Shown here: positions 16,466 through 24,781 of the stretch, one piece after another
Layout of the letters: every line of letters begins with the position of its first letter
Position numbering within the stretch: the stretch's first letter is position 1
Source: an uncultured Roseobacter sp.
GTDB lineage: Bacteria > Pseudomonadota > Alphaproteobacteria > Rhodobacterales > Rhodobacteraceae
Assembly (NCBI RefSeq): GCF_947488185.1
Contig: NZ_CANKYM010000008.1
Coordinates: forward strand, 1-64,000
DNA: 64,000 nucleotides
Reading direction: 5' to 3'
The notes under the pieces: model-generated
Told to the model about the DNA's origin: nothing
Seen by the model: the letters and a program-made list of their open reading frames with translations, nothing else
The model's database searches: none
Program-made: the position numbers and the translations under genes

Positions 16466-18229
16466 ATGGCTGACAGTCCCAATACCGGCGCCGACGGGCC
16501 GATCACAGTCACGATCAAAGTGGCGGGCAGTGCAATCGATGATGAATTGCAGATCGCGCGCGTGCAGGTGGACGCGGGCGTGGGGCGCCTGCCCGAGGCG
16601 CAGCTGGTGTTGATGGCCGGGTCCATCGCGGAGAATGAGTTTCCCGAGGCGGATGGGTCGGACTTCAAGATCGGGTCGGAGATTTCCATGGCCGCCGCCT
16701 ATGGGGACGGGTCGGATCAGGCGCTCTTCACGGGGGTGATCATCGGCAAGCGCCTGCGCATCACCCGGGGCGCGCCGCGTCTGGAGCTGTCGTGCATCGA
16801 CAAGGCGGCCAAGCTGACGCACACGCGCAAATCCGCGTTTTACGAGCAGAAGAAAGACAGCGATGTCATGGCGCAGATCCTGTCGGATGCGGGTTTGTCT
16901 GCCGAGGTCACCGCAACGACGGATACGGCGCGCGACATCCTGCGCCACGCCTGCACCGACTGGGGCTATCTGCGCAGCCTTGCGGACCGGAACGGTCATG
17001 TGCTGACGGTGAGCGACGGCAAGGTCACCTCGGCACCACCCGAGGCGGATGGTTCTGCGGCGCTGACGGTCACGCTGGGGATCGATATGATCAGCTTTGA
17101 CGCGCGGGTGGATGCCCAGACCAGCCTGGGCGGCGCGCAGGCCAGTGCCTGGGATTCCGTGGCGCAGGAGATCGTGCAGGAAAAAGGCAAGGACCCGGCG
17201 ACGGGCAAATGGGGCAACTACACGCCCTCCGATCTGGCCGATGTGCTGGGCGGGCGCGACCATCTGATCAACACCCCGCGCGAGATCCCGGCAGCGGATC
17301 TGAAGCTTGTCACCAATGCGCGCACCTTGCGCACGGTGCTGGCCTCGATCCAGGGCACCTGCAGCTTTCAGGGCTCCGGTCTTGCTGTGCCGGGCGCGGT
17401 GATCGAACTGGTGGGGCTGGGCGACCGCTTCAGCGGGGATGCCTATGTGGGCGGCGTGCGGCAGGTCATCGAGGAGGGGGCCTGGACCACGGAGGCCATG
17501 CTGGGCCTGCCCGACAGCTGGAACGTGGATGCGCCCGGTTTCGAGGGCGAAAGTGCCGCCGGGCTGGCCGCGCCCATCCATGGGTTGCAGGTCGGCAAGG
17601 TGGTCAAGCTCGACGAAGACCCTGACAGCAAGATGCGGATTAAGATCAAGCTGCCGATGATCGCCGACCCGGCCCCGGAGGTCTGGGCCCGCTATGCGCA
17701 GCCCTATGCCTCCAAGGATGCGGGCATCCAGTTCATGCCGGAGATTGACGACGAGGTGTTGGTGGGGTTTCTGAATGCCGATCCCAATGCGGCAGTGGTG
17801 CTGGGGTCGGTGCATAATGCCAAGACCCCGCAAGCGGAGACCCCGACCGCGGAAAATTTCATCAAGGGCATCGTGACCCGCGAGGCGATGAAGCTGACGT
17901 TCGACGAGGAGAAGAAGATCATCACCATCGAGACGCCCGGCGGTCACAAGGTGACGATGGATGATGATGCCACCAGCGTGACGCTGCAGGATTCCACCGG
18001 CAACAAAATCGAGATGACCAGCAGCGGGATCGACCTCAGCAGCCCCGGCGACATCTCTCTGACGGCCACGGGGGCGGTGACCATCGCGGCCACCAGCGAC
18101 ACCAGCATCAGCGGCATGAACGTCACCGCCGAGGGCGATGTCGGGTTCACCGGCAAGGGCGGGGCCACGGCCGAGGTCAGCTCCGGCGGTCAGACGACCG
18201 TCAAGGGCGCGATGGTCATGATCAACTAG
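16466..18229 (+). CDS. eCIS spike protein (VgrG/gp27-gp5-like, Pvc8)
   Basis: A 587-residue spike. The first 340 residues are the phage late control D/gp27-like hub (ending LVGLGDRFSGDAYVGGVRQVIEEG). Residues about 370-460 are the OB-fold (GKVVKLDEDPDSKMRIKIKLP, then WARYAQPYAS and GIQFMPEIDDEVLVGF). The C-terminus from about residue 490 is a regular alternating strand pattern (TVTMDDDATSV, SGIDLSSPGD, GAVTIAATS), which forms the triple-stranded beta-helix needle. No enzymatic C-terminal extension is present. A strong GAGGGGG ribosome-binding site precedes ATG 16466. It carries the PAAR tip encoded by the next gene. Confidence 0.9.
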   Translation: MADSPNTGADGPITVTIKVAGSAIDDELQIARVQVDAGVGRLPEAQLVLMAGSIAENEFPEADGSDFKIGSEISMAAAYGDGSDQALFTGVIIGKRLRITRGAPRLELSCIDKAAKLTHTRKSAFYEQKKDSDVMAQILSDAGLSAEVTATTDTARDILRHACTDWGYLRSLADRNGHVLTVSDGKVTSAPPEADGSAALTVTLGIDMISFDARVDAQTSLGGAQASAWDSVAQEIVQEKGKDPATGKWGNYTPSDLADVLGGRDHLINTPREIPAADLKLVTNARTLRTVLASIQGTCSFQGSGLAVPGAVIELVGLGDRFSGDAYVGGVRQVIEEGAWTTEAMLGLPDSWNVDAPGFEGESAAGLAAPIHGLQVGKVVKLDEDPDSKMRIKIKLPMIADPAPEVWARYAQPYASKDAGIQFMPEIDDEVLVGFLNADPNAAVVLGSVHNAKTPQAETPTAENFIKGIVTREAMKLTFDEEKKIITIETPGGHKVTMDDDATSVTLQDSTGNKIEMTSSGIDLSSPGDISLTATGAVTIAATSDTSISGMNVTAEGDVGFTGKGGATAEVSSGGQTTVKGAMVMIN

Positions 18230-18244
18230 GGGGAGGAGAGGGCA

Positions 18245-18535
18245 ATGCCACCAGCAGCACGGATCACGGATATGCAGACCTGCCCGATGGTGACGGGGAT
18301 CGTGCCCCATGTCGGCGGGCCGGTGATCGGCCCCGGCGTGGCCACGGTGCTGATTGCGAGCCTGCCCGCGGCGGTTCTGGGTGACAATTGCACCTGTGTC
18401 GGTCCGCCTGCGACCATCGTCAAGGGATCGGCCACGGTGATGATCGGCGGCATGCCCGCGGCGCGCATGGGCGACACCACCTCGCATGGCGGCAGCATCG
18501 TGCTGGGCGCCCCCACCGTGATGATCGGGGGTTAG
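18245..18535 (+). CDS. PAAR-domain spike tip protein
   Basis: A 96-residue protein that is entirely a PAAR domain: PPAARITDMQTCPM at the start and repeated G-xP-xV-xI-G-G elements (VTGIVPHVGGPV, MIGGMPAARMGD, APTVMIGG). PAAR proteins form the sharp, metal-stabilised cone at the end of VgrG-like spikes and can carry effectors as fusions; this one has no extension. A GGAGGAGAGG ribosome-binding site precedes ATG 18245, and the next gene starts two bases after its stop. The gene precedes gp25 here, the reverse of the Pvc9-Pvc10 order. Confidence 0.9.
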   Translation: MPPAARITDMQTCPMVTGIVPHVGGPVIGPGVATVLIASLPAAVLGDNCTCVGPPATIVKGSATVMIGGMPAARMGDTTSHGGSIVLGAPTVMIGG

Positions 18536-18537
18536 CG

Positions 18538-18969
18538 GTGGCGGATCCGTCTTTCCTGGGGCGCGGCTGGGCCTTTCCGCCCGCGTTTGACAACGGCACC
18601 GGCGAAGCCCGTCTGGTGCAGGCCGAAGAGGATATCGCCGAGAGCCTGCGCATCCTGATGGAGACCCGCCCGGGCGAGCGGATCATGCACCCCAACTACG
18701 GCTGCCGCCTGCATGATCTGGTGTTCGAGCCGATGAACAGCGAGACCGAAGCGGAGATCGAAGTGGCGATTTCCCGGGCGATCCTGTTTTTCGAGCCACG
18801 CATCAAGCTGGGGGCCGTCACGGTGGATGTGCGCGCCGCGCTGGAGGGGCATCTGGCCGTGACGCTGAATTACACGGTGGTGGAGACCAACGAGCGCCAC
18901 AACATGGTGTTTCCCTTCTACCTCACCGAAGGCACGCTGGTGTCGCAAAAGCCGGTGCCTGCCGCATGA
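18538..18969 (+). CDS. Baseplate wedge protein, GPW/gp25 family (Pvc9-like)
   Basis: A 143-residue gp25-like protein, started at GTG 18538 because this is the first start after the PAAR stop and gives the family's N-terminus (FLGRGWAFPPAF). The signature EDIAESLRILMETRPGER and HPNYGCRLHDLVFEP are conserved in gp25/TssE/Pvc9; the glutamate-rich loop and the ISRAILFFEPRIKL helix also fit. In the particle it nucleates sheath polymerisation from the baseplate. Its TGA overlaps the ATG of the lipoprotein gene by four bases. Confidence 0.87.
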   Translation: MADPSFLGRGWAFPPAFDNGTGEARLVQAEEDIAESLRILMETRPGERIMHPNYGCRLHDLVFEPMNSETEAEIEVAISRAILFFEPRIKLGAVTVDVRAALEGHLAVTLNYTVVETNERHNMVFPFYLTEGTLVSQKPVPAA

Positions 18970-19880
18970 AGGTTGCGGTCACATATCTGCTGGTCTTTGC
19001 GCTGGCGGGCTGCGGCGCGGTGGAGGCGGTGCAGACCAGCAAGACGTTCGAGTTGCTGGGGCTGGCGCCGGATGAACCCTGCGTCGTGACCCGCCGCGAA
19101 GGCAAGCGGCTGGCCGGGTCCTATCTGCGGCAGCCGGTGGCGTCCGAGGGCAGCGATGTGTTTTTCGTGACCGGCAAGACATCCCGCAAGGGCTTGCCGC
19201 GTAATCTGGTGTTCAACGATCAGACCCTGCGCCGCATTCGCCCGCAGGAAGATGGCACATTGGATGGGTCCCGCCGGTCGGTGGCCACACCGATTGACGG
19301 GCTTGGCATCGCCGGGCAACTGCCCGCCGCCTATACGATGAAGTACCGCGCGGAGCGGATTGATTATGACGGTCCGGTGGTGGTGGGGCCGAGCCCGACC
19401 GGCTTTGAAATCCCGACGACGGGCCGGGTGGTCTATGTGGGCAAGGTGCAGCTGACGCTGACGACATCCCCCGACGCGGGGGCGCCGATCACCACGGTCA
19501 AGACTGCCAACTTCACCGCCGATATTGGGTACGGATCGCAGCAGGCACAGTTTACCGTGGACGCAAGCGCTGCCGGTCTGCCGTTCGAGGGCGTGCAGTG
19601 GACGCGGCTGGGCCTCTGCGGCACGCGGGTGACCAGTTCGGGGCAGGGGCAGGTGTTTTTCACGCAGCAAGACGGCAGCCGCCAGATCCCGTTCCAGGTC
19701 GGGCGTGCGGCGACGCCGATTCGCGCTTTGCTAGAATCATCGCAATTTGCCAGCGCTGACCGGCCTGGCCCGCCGGACAGTTTCGGGGGGACATTCATTA
19801 TTGCCGGAGATGTCGGCACGCTCAGCGGTGTTTTCATCGCAACACAACCTGAAAGGGAAGAAAATAACGACTCGTTATAG
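18966..19880 (+). CDS. Lipoprotein with TbpB-like beta-barrel features, within the eCIS operon
   Basis: A 304-residue predicted lipoprotein: signal sequence ending in the lipobox LAGC, lipidated Cys16. Residues about 150-225 (GRVVYVGKVQLTLTT, NFTADIGYGSQQAQFTVDA) and 270-295 (FGGTFIIAGDVGTLSGVF) recall the eight-stranded barrel of transferrin-binding-protein-B/Slam-type surface lipoproteins, where growing beta hairpins end in G-T-F or T-A-D-F-G motifs. Residue 17 is Gly, so an outer-membrane location is expected. No counterpart exists in the standard Pvc set. Translationally coupled to the gp25 gene, it could tether the particle or baseplate to a membrane. The barrel assignment is tentative. 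Confidence 0.62.
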   Translation: MKVAVTYLLVFALAGCGAVEAVQTSKTFELLGLAPDEPCVVTRREGKRLAGSYLRQPVASEGSDVFFVTGKTSRKGLPRNLVFNDQTLRRIRPQEDGTLDGSRRSVATPIDGLGIAGQLPAAYTMKYRAERIDYDGPVVVGPSPTGFEIPTTGRVVYVGKVQLTLTTSPDAGAPITTVKTANFTADIGYGSQQAQFTVDASAAGLPFEGVQWTRLGLCGTRVTSSGQGQVFFTQQDGSRQIPFQVGRAATPIRALLESSQFASADRPGPPDSFGGTFIIAGDVGTLSGVFIATQPEREENNDSL

Positions 19881-19899
19881 GGTCAAGGACTGCGGTTTT

Positions 19900-19916
19900 G
19901 CTTGCATCAGGCAAGC
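19900..19916. terminator. Hairpin in the 135-base gap before the large baseplate gene
   Basis: GCTTGC-ATCAG-GCAAGC forms a perfect 6-bp stem, preceded by TTTT and not followed by a T-run. A second small hairpin (GGCCA-GGGG-TGGCC) lies at 19980-19993. This is the largest gap inside the structural operon, so it may mark attenuation or an internal transcript end or start. Confidence 0.3.
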
Positions 19917-20015
19917 GGACGCATAGTGTTAAAAGGTCTCCTATTGTTCTCAAACGTTTATGATTGCTCAGGTTTTTGTGGCCAGGGGTGGCCGCTGTTT
20001 CAATGACTGCCAGAG

Positions 20016-23000
20016 GTGTCGATAGCTGCCGTGCATCGAAATTGGGATGATATTCTTGTAACGCCGGGGTCGCTCAGCAGCGACAGGTTGCCGGTCGCGT
20101 TGCACCGGGGTCGCACAGATGTGCGGCCTGAAACGCTGGCCGAGGCGTTTTGCAAGGCCGGGCGCAGGCTGCACGCAAAAGATGTGCCACGGGGTGACCG
20201 GCCCAAGAGATCCGGCCCCTGGGTGCGGCTTTTCCGGTCCGAACCGGCCTATATTTATTCGGAGCTCGCGTCCTTCGACGTGCGCCAGGCGGCCTTTGCG
20301 TTTGACCGGGCCATCGAGACCGATCCGGAGCGGGCCGCGCAGGTCATCTCTGAGCTTGCGAGGCGGTTGCAGGATTGGATTTCACGGCTGGAGACCGGGC
20401 GATCCTCGCCGTTTTCCAAACAGATCCAGCAGCTGAATGCCGAGGCCGATCTGCAGGCGCGGCTTGCCAGGCTGACCAGCGTCGCGCCGCCGGGGATCCT
20501 GCGGGTGGTGCGCAGCATCATCCCCAATGTCAGCCGCACGCGGGGCGATGCGCTGACCCAGGCGCGCGCGGTGGTCACGGCTTACCGGTCGATCCATGCT
20601 TTGTTGCGCAATGCGGTGGAAACACTGCGGCCCCATGCGATTGCCGCCTTCGAGGCACGCATTAAGTCCGGTGATATGGACCCGGCTTTGGGCCTGCTGG
20701 TGGCGGAGCTGCAGACGGCATTGCAGGTCGATGGGGTGATCAACGGCGTGATCGACCGGTTTGTGCATTTCTACTACGAGGACATCATCGGGCAGCAGGC
20801 GGCCCCGGCCTCGCCGGAACGGGTGCTGTTGCATCTGGATGCGGGACAGCAGGCGCTGTTTCTGCCGGAAGGCACCACGCTCGCCGCGCGCAAGCCTGAT
20901 AATACTGTGCAGCGCTTTGCCACCGAAGCGCCGGTGCACGTCAGTTCCACCCGTCTGAAATCCGTAGCGACCCTGACCTACGAGACCGACCCGCAGATTT
21001 CCTTCAACGCAGAGCTGGGCGGGATCACCGGCCTGCAGGTCACCCATTGGCAGCCGAAACCGGAGGTGGCGCAATCCGCCGGGGCAGGGGTTTTTTCCGT
21101 AGGCACCGCAGGGCCGGTGCGCATGGGGCTCGACATCAGCTCGCCGATGCTGGCGCTGGCGCAGGGCACCCGCCGGATTGAGCTGGTGCTGGTGCTGCAA
21201 CGGGCCTCCGGTCTGCCCGCGTTGCCGGACAAGGCGGAGGTGGCGCGGTTCTCGGAAGATGCTCCGCCGGCAGCGGAGATGCTGGTCACCCTGCAATCGG
21301 ACCCCGCGCTGGTGCGGGCGTTTTTTCCGGGCAAGCTCGAAGCAGGTATTCAGTCGCTGGCCAAAGGGGCGGAGCGCATGGCCGCCGAGGCGGGGGAGGG
21401 CCTGTGCCTCAGCAGGCTTTATCACTATCTGGCGACGCGGATCGAGACGGCGGGGCAGCTACGGTTGCTGCTGGGTCGGATTGTCACGCTCTGCCTGATT
21501 GAGCGGGTGCCCTTCCCGCAGGACGGCTTCCGCGATCTGCTCAACAACAAGATCGAGACGCACCGCGCGGCGCTGTCCGAAGGGGTGCGCGACACGGTGG
21601 GCATCGGCGATGTGCCCGCCTCCATGATCCTTGAGATTTTTGCCGACGGGCCGGACAGCCTGACGCCGGAAGACCTGTTCCAGAAGCTTCTGGGCGATGC
21701 CTTTGACCTGTCGCTGAGCACCGCAGAGGGGCCGATCACCGCGTCGGTCAGTCAGGTCTTGCCGTCGGGCAAGCCGGGGCAGGCGGGGATCAAGCTGGTG
21801 CTGGTGCTGGCACCGGGCATGCCCGCGGTCGCGGCGGGGGAGGGGATGCCCGCGCCGACCCTGATGCTGCGCAATGCCGCCAATCCGCGTATCTGCCCGG
21901 TCTCGTTTCTGGAGATGTATACGCTGGAGGCCATCGACATCGAGGTGTCGGCAACCGGTATGCAAAAGCTGCTGGCCTGGTCGGACGACGGGCCGCTGGC
22001 CACGGATCAGTCGTTCCTGCCGTTCGGGGCGCGGCCGCAGGATGGGGCGAGTTTCATCGTGGCCAGCCCGGAAATGGCGCAGAAACCCGTGACCGAGATT
22101 GCCGTGGCCTTGACCTGGGCGGAGATGCCGGACCCTCTGGGCGGGTTTGCCGCCCATTACGCCAGCTATGCCGGGAAACCGGACATCCCGCAGCCGGAGC
22201 TGTCGGTGACCTATCTGAGCGGCGACGGCTGGAAACCGGTGAGTGACGCGCCGCTGCCACTCTTTGAAACCCTGCCGGTGACCGGGGAGCTAACACCCGA
22301 GCGCAGTTTCAACGGGCGCATCAAGGGGCATTCGGTGCGCGCACCGGGACGCTTGACGCCGGAGATGTTCACCGCGCGGCAGAGCCTGCGCGCCGGGGCC
22401 GTGCGCCTGACGTTGTCGGGCACGGCGGGGGGGTTTCACGCCGATCAATACCCGCTGGCGTTGGTCGAGGCGATGCGCCCCCGGTTGCTGCCCTTCCGCG
22501 AGCGCAAGATCCCGCCCGCGCCCTTCGTGCCGAAGATCGATGCGTTCGAGCTGTCCTACACGGCGCGGGCGTCCATTGAGGTCAACGCGCCCGATGCCGC
22601 CAACCCGGGCGAGCGGATCGTGCAGATCAACCCCTTTGGCCGGGTCGAGGTCTTTCCCAACCGAATGCTGCGCGAGATCGGGGTTTTCCCGCGCAGGCTG
22701 GGGTTCGGGCATCTTTTCCTGCATCTGGTGGGCGATCATGCCACCGGGCCGGTGCCGCTGCTCTTTGATATGGCAGAGAGCGGTCATCTGCGGCTGGTGC
22801 CCCGGCCCAACCCGGTGAAATGGTTCTATCTGGCCAGCCACGGTTGGACCGAGCTGCCCGACACTGCCATTTCCTCGGATACAACGGCGGGGCTGATGCG
22901 CTCGGGGCTGGTGATGGTGGACCTGCCCGAGGACGCCGCGCAGCATTCGCCGGAAATGCCCGCAGGTGGGGTCTGGATGGCGGCGGTGGCAACCGGGCCG

Positions 23001-23939
23001 GACCTGAGCGTTTTCCCGGACCTGTCGGATTTGCGCACAAACGGTGTTTGGGCCACGTGCACTGATGGCAGCTATCACGACCGTAGCCTTGACCGGGTAT
23101 GGACCTTCAACCCCGCGCAGCCGGGGATTGCCGCGATCACCGAAATCCCCACCCCCGCAGAGGTGCGCCCGCCCGAGCATCGCGACGCCTTTGTCGCGCG
23201 GGTGTCGGAGCGGTTGCGGCACCGCAAGCGGGCGATCACGCCCTGGGATGTGGAACGGCTGGTGCTGGACGCCTTCCCGGAGGTCTGGATGGCGAAATGC
23301 CTGCCGGGTTTGCGCCGTGACGATCCCGCCCCCGCGCCCGGTCAGGCGATGCTGGTGGTGGTGCGCCAGCCGCCGCCCGAGCCCACGGCACAGATGTTTG
23401 ATGTCAGCACCCTGCAGCGCATCCGCGACTATGTTGACAATCACGCACCCGGTTTTGCCCATGTGGAGGTGGTGAACCCCACCTATGACCGGCTGCTGGT
23501 GCGCGCCAAGCTGGCCTTCGACCCCTACCGCGACGACGGGGCCATGGCGCAGCGGCTGCAGCGGGATCTGCGGCGGTTCCTGTCGGTCTGGACCGCCCCG
23601 CGCGATCTGGGCCGGTTCGGCTGGTCGCTGAACCTCAAGATGCTCAATGCCCATATCAACGATCTCGAATACGTGCGCGGGGTGACGGATTTCTCGCTGC
23701 TGCATCTGGCCGCGGATGACGCGGGCGCGCATGTGCTGCTCGATTCCGCGCAAAGCGACTGGCGCGGCACCCTCGGGCCGAGCCTGCGCGGGTCGCGCCC
23801 GTGGAGCCTGCCGTTGTCGGCGGACGAACACGCGCTGACCGTGGTGCAGGCCACGCAGAATGAAACGCCGGTGCAAAGCGGGATCAGCCGACTGTCTGTG
23901 GGCGGCAATCTTATCGTCGGTCAAAGGAGTCCCTCGTGA
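20016..23939 (+). CDS. eCIS baseplate protein, Pvc11-like (baseplate J)
   Basis: A 1307-residue baseplate wedge protein, the largest of the locus. The C-terminal third carries baseplate-J-type features: RHRKRAITPWDVERLVLDAFPEVW, the PTYDRLLVRAKLAF strand, and DLGRFGWSLNLKMLNAHINDLEYVRGV with the conserved 'i.s.v...l...i..i.gV' spacing. The N-terminal 250 residues are helical and the middle is strand-rich. It would form the outer baseplate ring with the Pvc12-like protein. GTG 20016 is the assumed start; the ribosome-binding site is weak and GTG 20031 is possible. The stop overlaps the next GTG by four bases. Confidence 0.82.
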   Translation: MSIAAVHRNWDDILVTPGSLSSDRLPVALHRGRTDVRPETLAEAFCKAGRRLHAKDVPRGDRPKRSGPWVRLFRSEPAYIYSELASFDVRQAAFAFDRAIETDPERAAQVISELARRLQDWISRLETGRSSPFSKQIQQLNAEADLQARLARLTSVAPPGILRVVRSIIPNVSRTRGDALTQARAVVTAYRSIHALLRNAVETLRPHAIAAFEARIKSGDMDPALGLLVAELQTALQVDGVINGVIDRFVHFYYEDIIGQQAAPASPERVLLHLDAGQQALFLPEGTTLAARKPDNTVQRFATEAPVHVSSTRLKSVATLTYETDPQISFNAELGGITGLQVTHWQPKPEVAQSAGAGVFSVGTAGPVRMGLDISSPMLALAQGTRRIELVLVLQRASGLPALPDKAEVARFSEDAPPAAEMLVTLQSDPALVRAFFPGKLEAGIQSLAKGAERMAAEAGEGLCLSRLYHYLATRIETAGQLRLLLGRIVTLCLIERVPFPQDGFRDLLNNKIETHRAALSEGVRDTVGIGDVPASMILEIFADGPDSLTPEDLFQKLLGDAFDLSLSTAEGPITASVSQVLPSGKPGQAGIKLVLVLAPGMPAVAAGEGMPAPTLMLRNAANPRICPVSFLEMYTLEAIDIEVSATGMQKLLAWSDDGPLATDQSFLPFGARPQDGASFIVASPEMAQKPVTEIAVALTWAEMPDPLGGFAAHYASYAGKPDIPQPELSVTYLSGDGWKPVSDAPLPLFETLPVTGELTPERSFNGRIKGHSVRAPGRLTPEMFTARQSLRAGAVRLTLSGTAGGFHADQYPLALVEAMRPRLLPFRERKIPPAPFVPKIDAFELSYTARASIEVNAPDAANPGERIVQINPFGRVEVFPNRMLREIGVFPRRLGFGHLFLHLVGDHATGPVPLLFDMAESGHLRLVPRPNPVKWFYLASHGWTELPDTAISSDTTAGLMRSGLVMVDLPEDAAQHSPEMPAGGVWMAAVATGPDLSVFPDLSDLRTNGVWATCTDGSYHDRSLDRVWTFNPAQPGIAAITEIPTPAEVRPPEHRDAFVARVSERLRHRKRAITPWDVERLVLDAFPEVWMAKCLPGLRRDDPAPAPGQAMLVVVRQPPPEPTAQMFDVSTLQRIRDYVDNHAPGFAHVEVVNPTYDRLLVRAKLAFDPYRDDGAMAQRLQRDLRRFLSVWTAPRDLGRFGWSLNLKMLNAHINDLEYVRGVTDFSLLHLAADDAGAHVLLDSAQSDWRGTLGPSLRGSRPWSLPLSADEHALTVVQATQNETPVQSGISRLSVGGNLIVGQRSPS

Positions 23940-24781
23940 CAAAACAGGATCGCACCACTCTGAAATCGTTTTTCCGCGACGGGGCGCTGCCGACCGCGCG
24001 GGAATACCGGGACCTGATCGACAGCAGCGTCAATCAGGTTGAGGACGGATTTTCCAAGACGCCGGGCGATGGGCTGCAGCTGAATTCCGTGGGCACATCG
24101 CTGCGGGTGATGAGCCTTTACAAGGGGTTGGGGGCGCCGCGCCCGGCCTGGGTGATGGAGCACGGCAAGACCGAAGGCGCGCTGCATCTGCGGCCTGAGC
24201 AGGGCATTCTGACGCAGGCCGATCCGGCGGCAGGTGTCGAGAACCCGAAGGCCTTGGGCCTGTGTTTCACGGCAGACGGGCGCGCGGGCATCAACACCGA
24301 CACGCCCGACTGGCGGCTGGACGTGGACGGCGTGGCGCGCATGGGCGGGCGGATCGGCGTCAAGTCGCCCGACATCCCGCATGTGCCTGCGGATGGCAAA
24401 TGGCACGATATCACGCCTGACATCACCGGCTGTCAGGCCTTCGAGGTGATGGCAGGGGTGGGTGGCACGCCGCGCATGGGGCGCTATTCCATGCTGCATG
24501 CCATTGCGATGAACGCCTATCACCCGCGTAACCCAATCCTGAACTGGCTGTTCAAGCGGCGCAGCATCAAGGCGCAGACGGCGGTCTACGGCAGCTATGC
24601 CGACCGGCTGAAACTGCGCTGGGTGGCGGGGGAGGGGCGACATTTCTTCAAGCTGCAGATCCGCTCGAACGCGCGGTTCGGCAAGGGCATGGTCATCCGC
24701 TACGGGCTGACGCGGCTGTGGTTTGACGCGACCATGGGCGGATCGCGCGGTGAAGGCGACCGCGACGCAGGGCTGCTATGA
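23936..24781 (+). CDS. Putative eCIS tail-fibre or fibre-adaptor protein
   Basis: A 281-residue protein beginning at GTG 23936 with AGGAG seven bases upstream. The N-terminus (RTTLKSFFRDGALPTAREYRDLIDSSVNQ) is a conserved attachment segment found in tail-fibre-like proteins of eCIS loci. The middle has fibre-like GINTDTPDWRLDVDGVARM, and the C-terminal 130 residues (ITGCQAFEVMAGVGG to YGLTRLWFD) look like a compact beta domain. It stands at the Pvc13 fibre position but is shorter than receptor-binding fibres of Photorhabdus particles. A short fibre may mean a short-range or self-anchoring particle. Overlaps the next gene by four bases. Confidence 0.65.
   Translation: MTKQDRTTLKSFFRDGALPTAREYRDLIDSSVNQVEDGFSKTPGDGLQLNSVGTSLRVMSLYKGLGAPRPAWVMEHGKTEGALHLRPEQGILTQADPAAGVENPKALGLCFTADGRAGINTDTPDWRLDVDGVARMGGRIGVKSPDIPHVPADGKWHDITPDITGCQAFEVMAGVGGTPRMGRYSMLHAIAMNAYHPRNPILNWLFKRRSIKAQTAVYGSYADRLKLRWVAGEGRHFFKLQIRSNARFGKGMVIRYGLTRLWFDATMGGSRGEGDRDAGLL

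Noticed and set aside
15965..18487. 840-residue minus-strand ORF opposite the spike gene
   Set aside because: High-GC mirror frame; arginine/histidine-rich, no recognisable domain, and the plus strand carries a clear VgrG-like gene in the operon.
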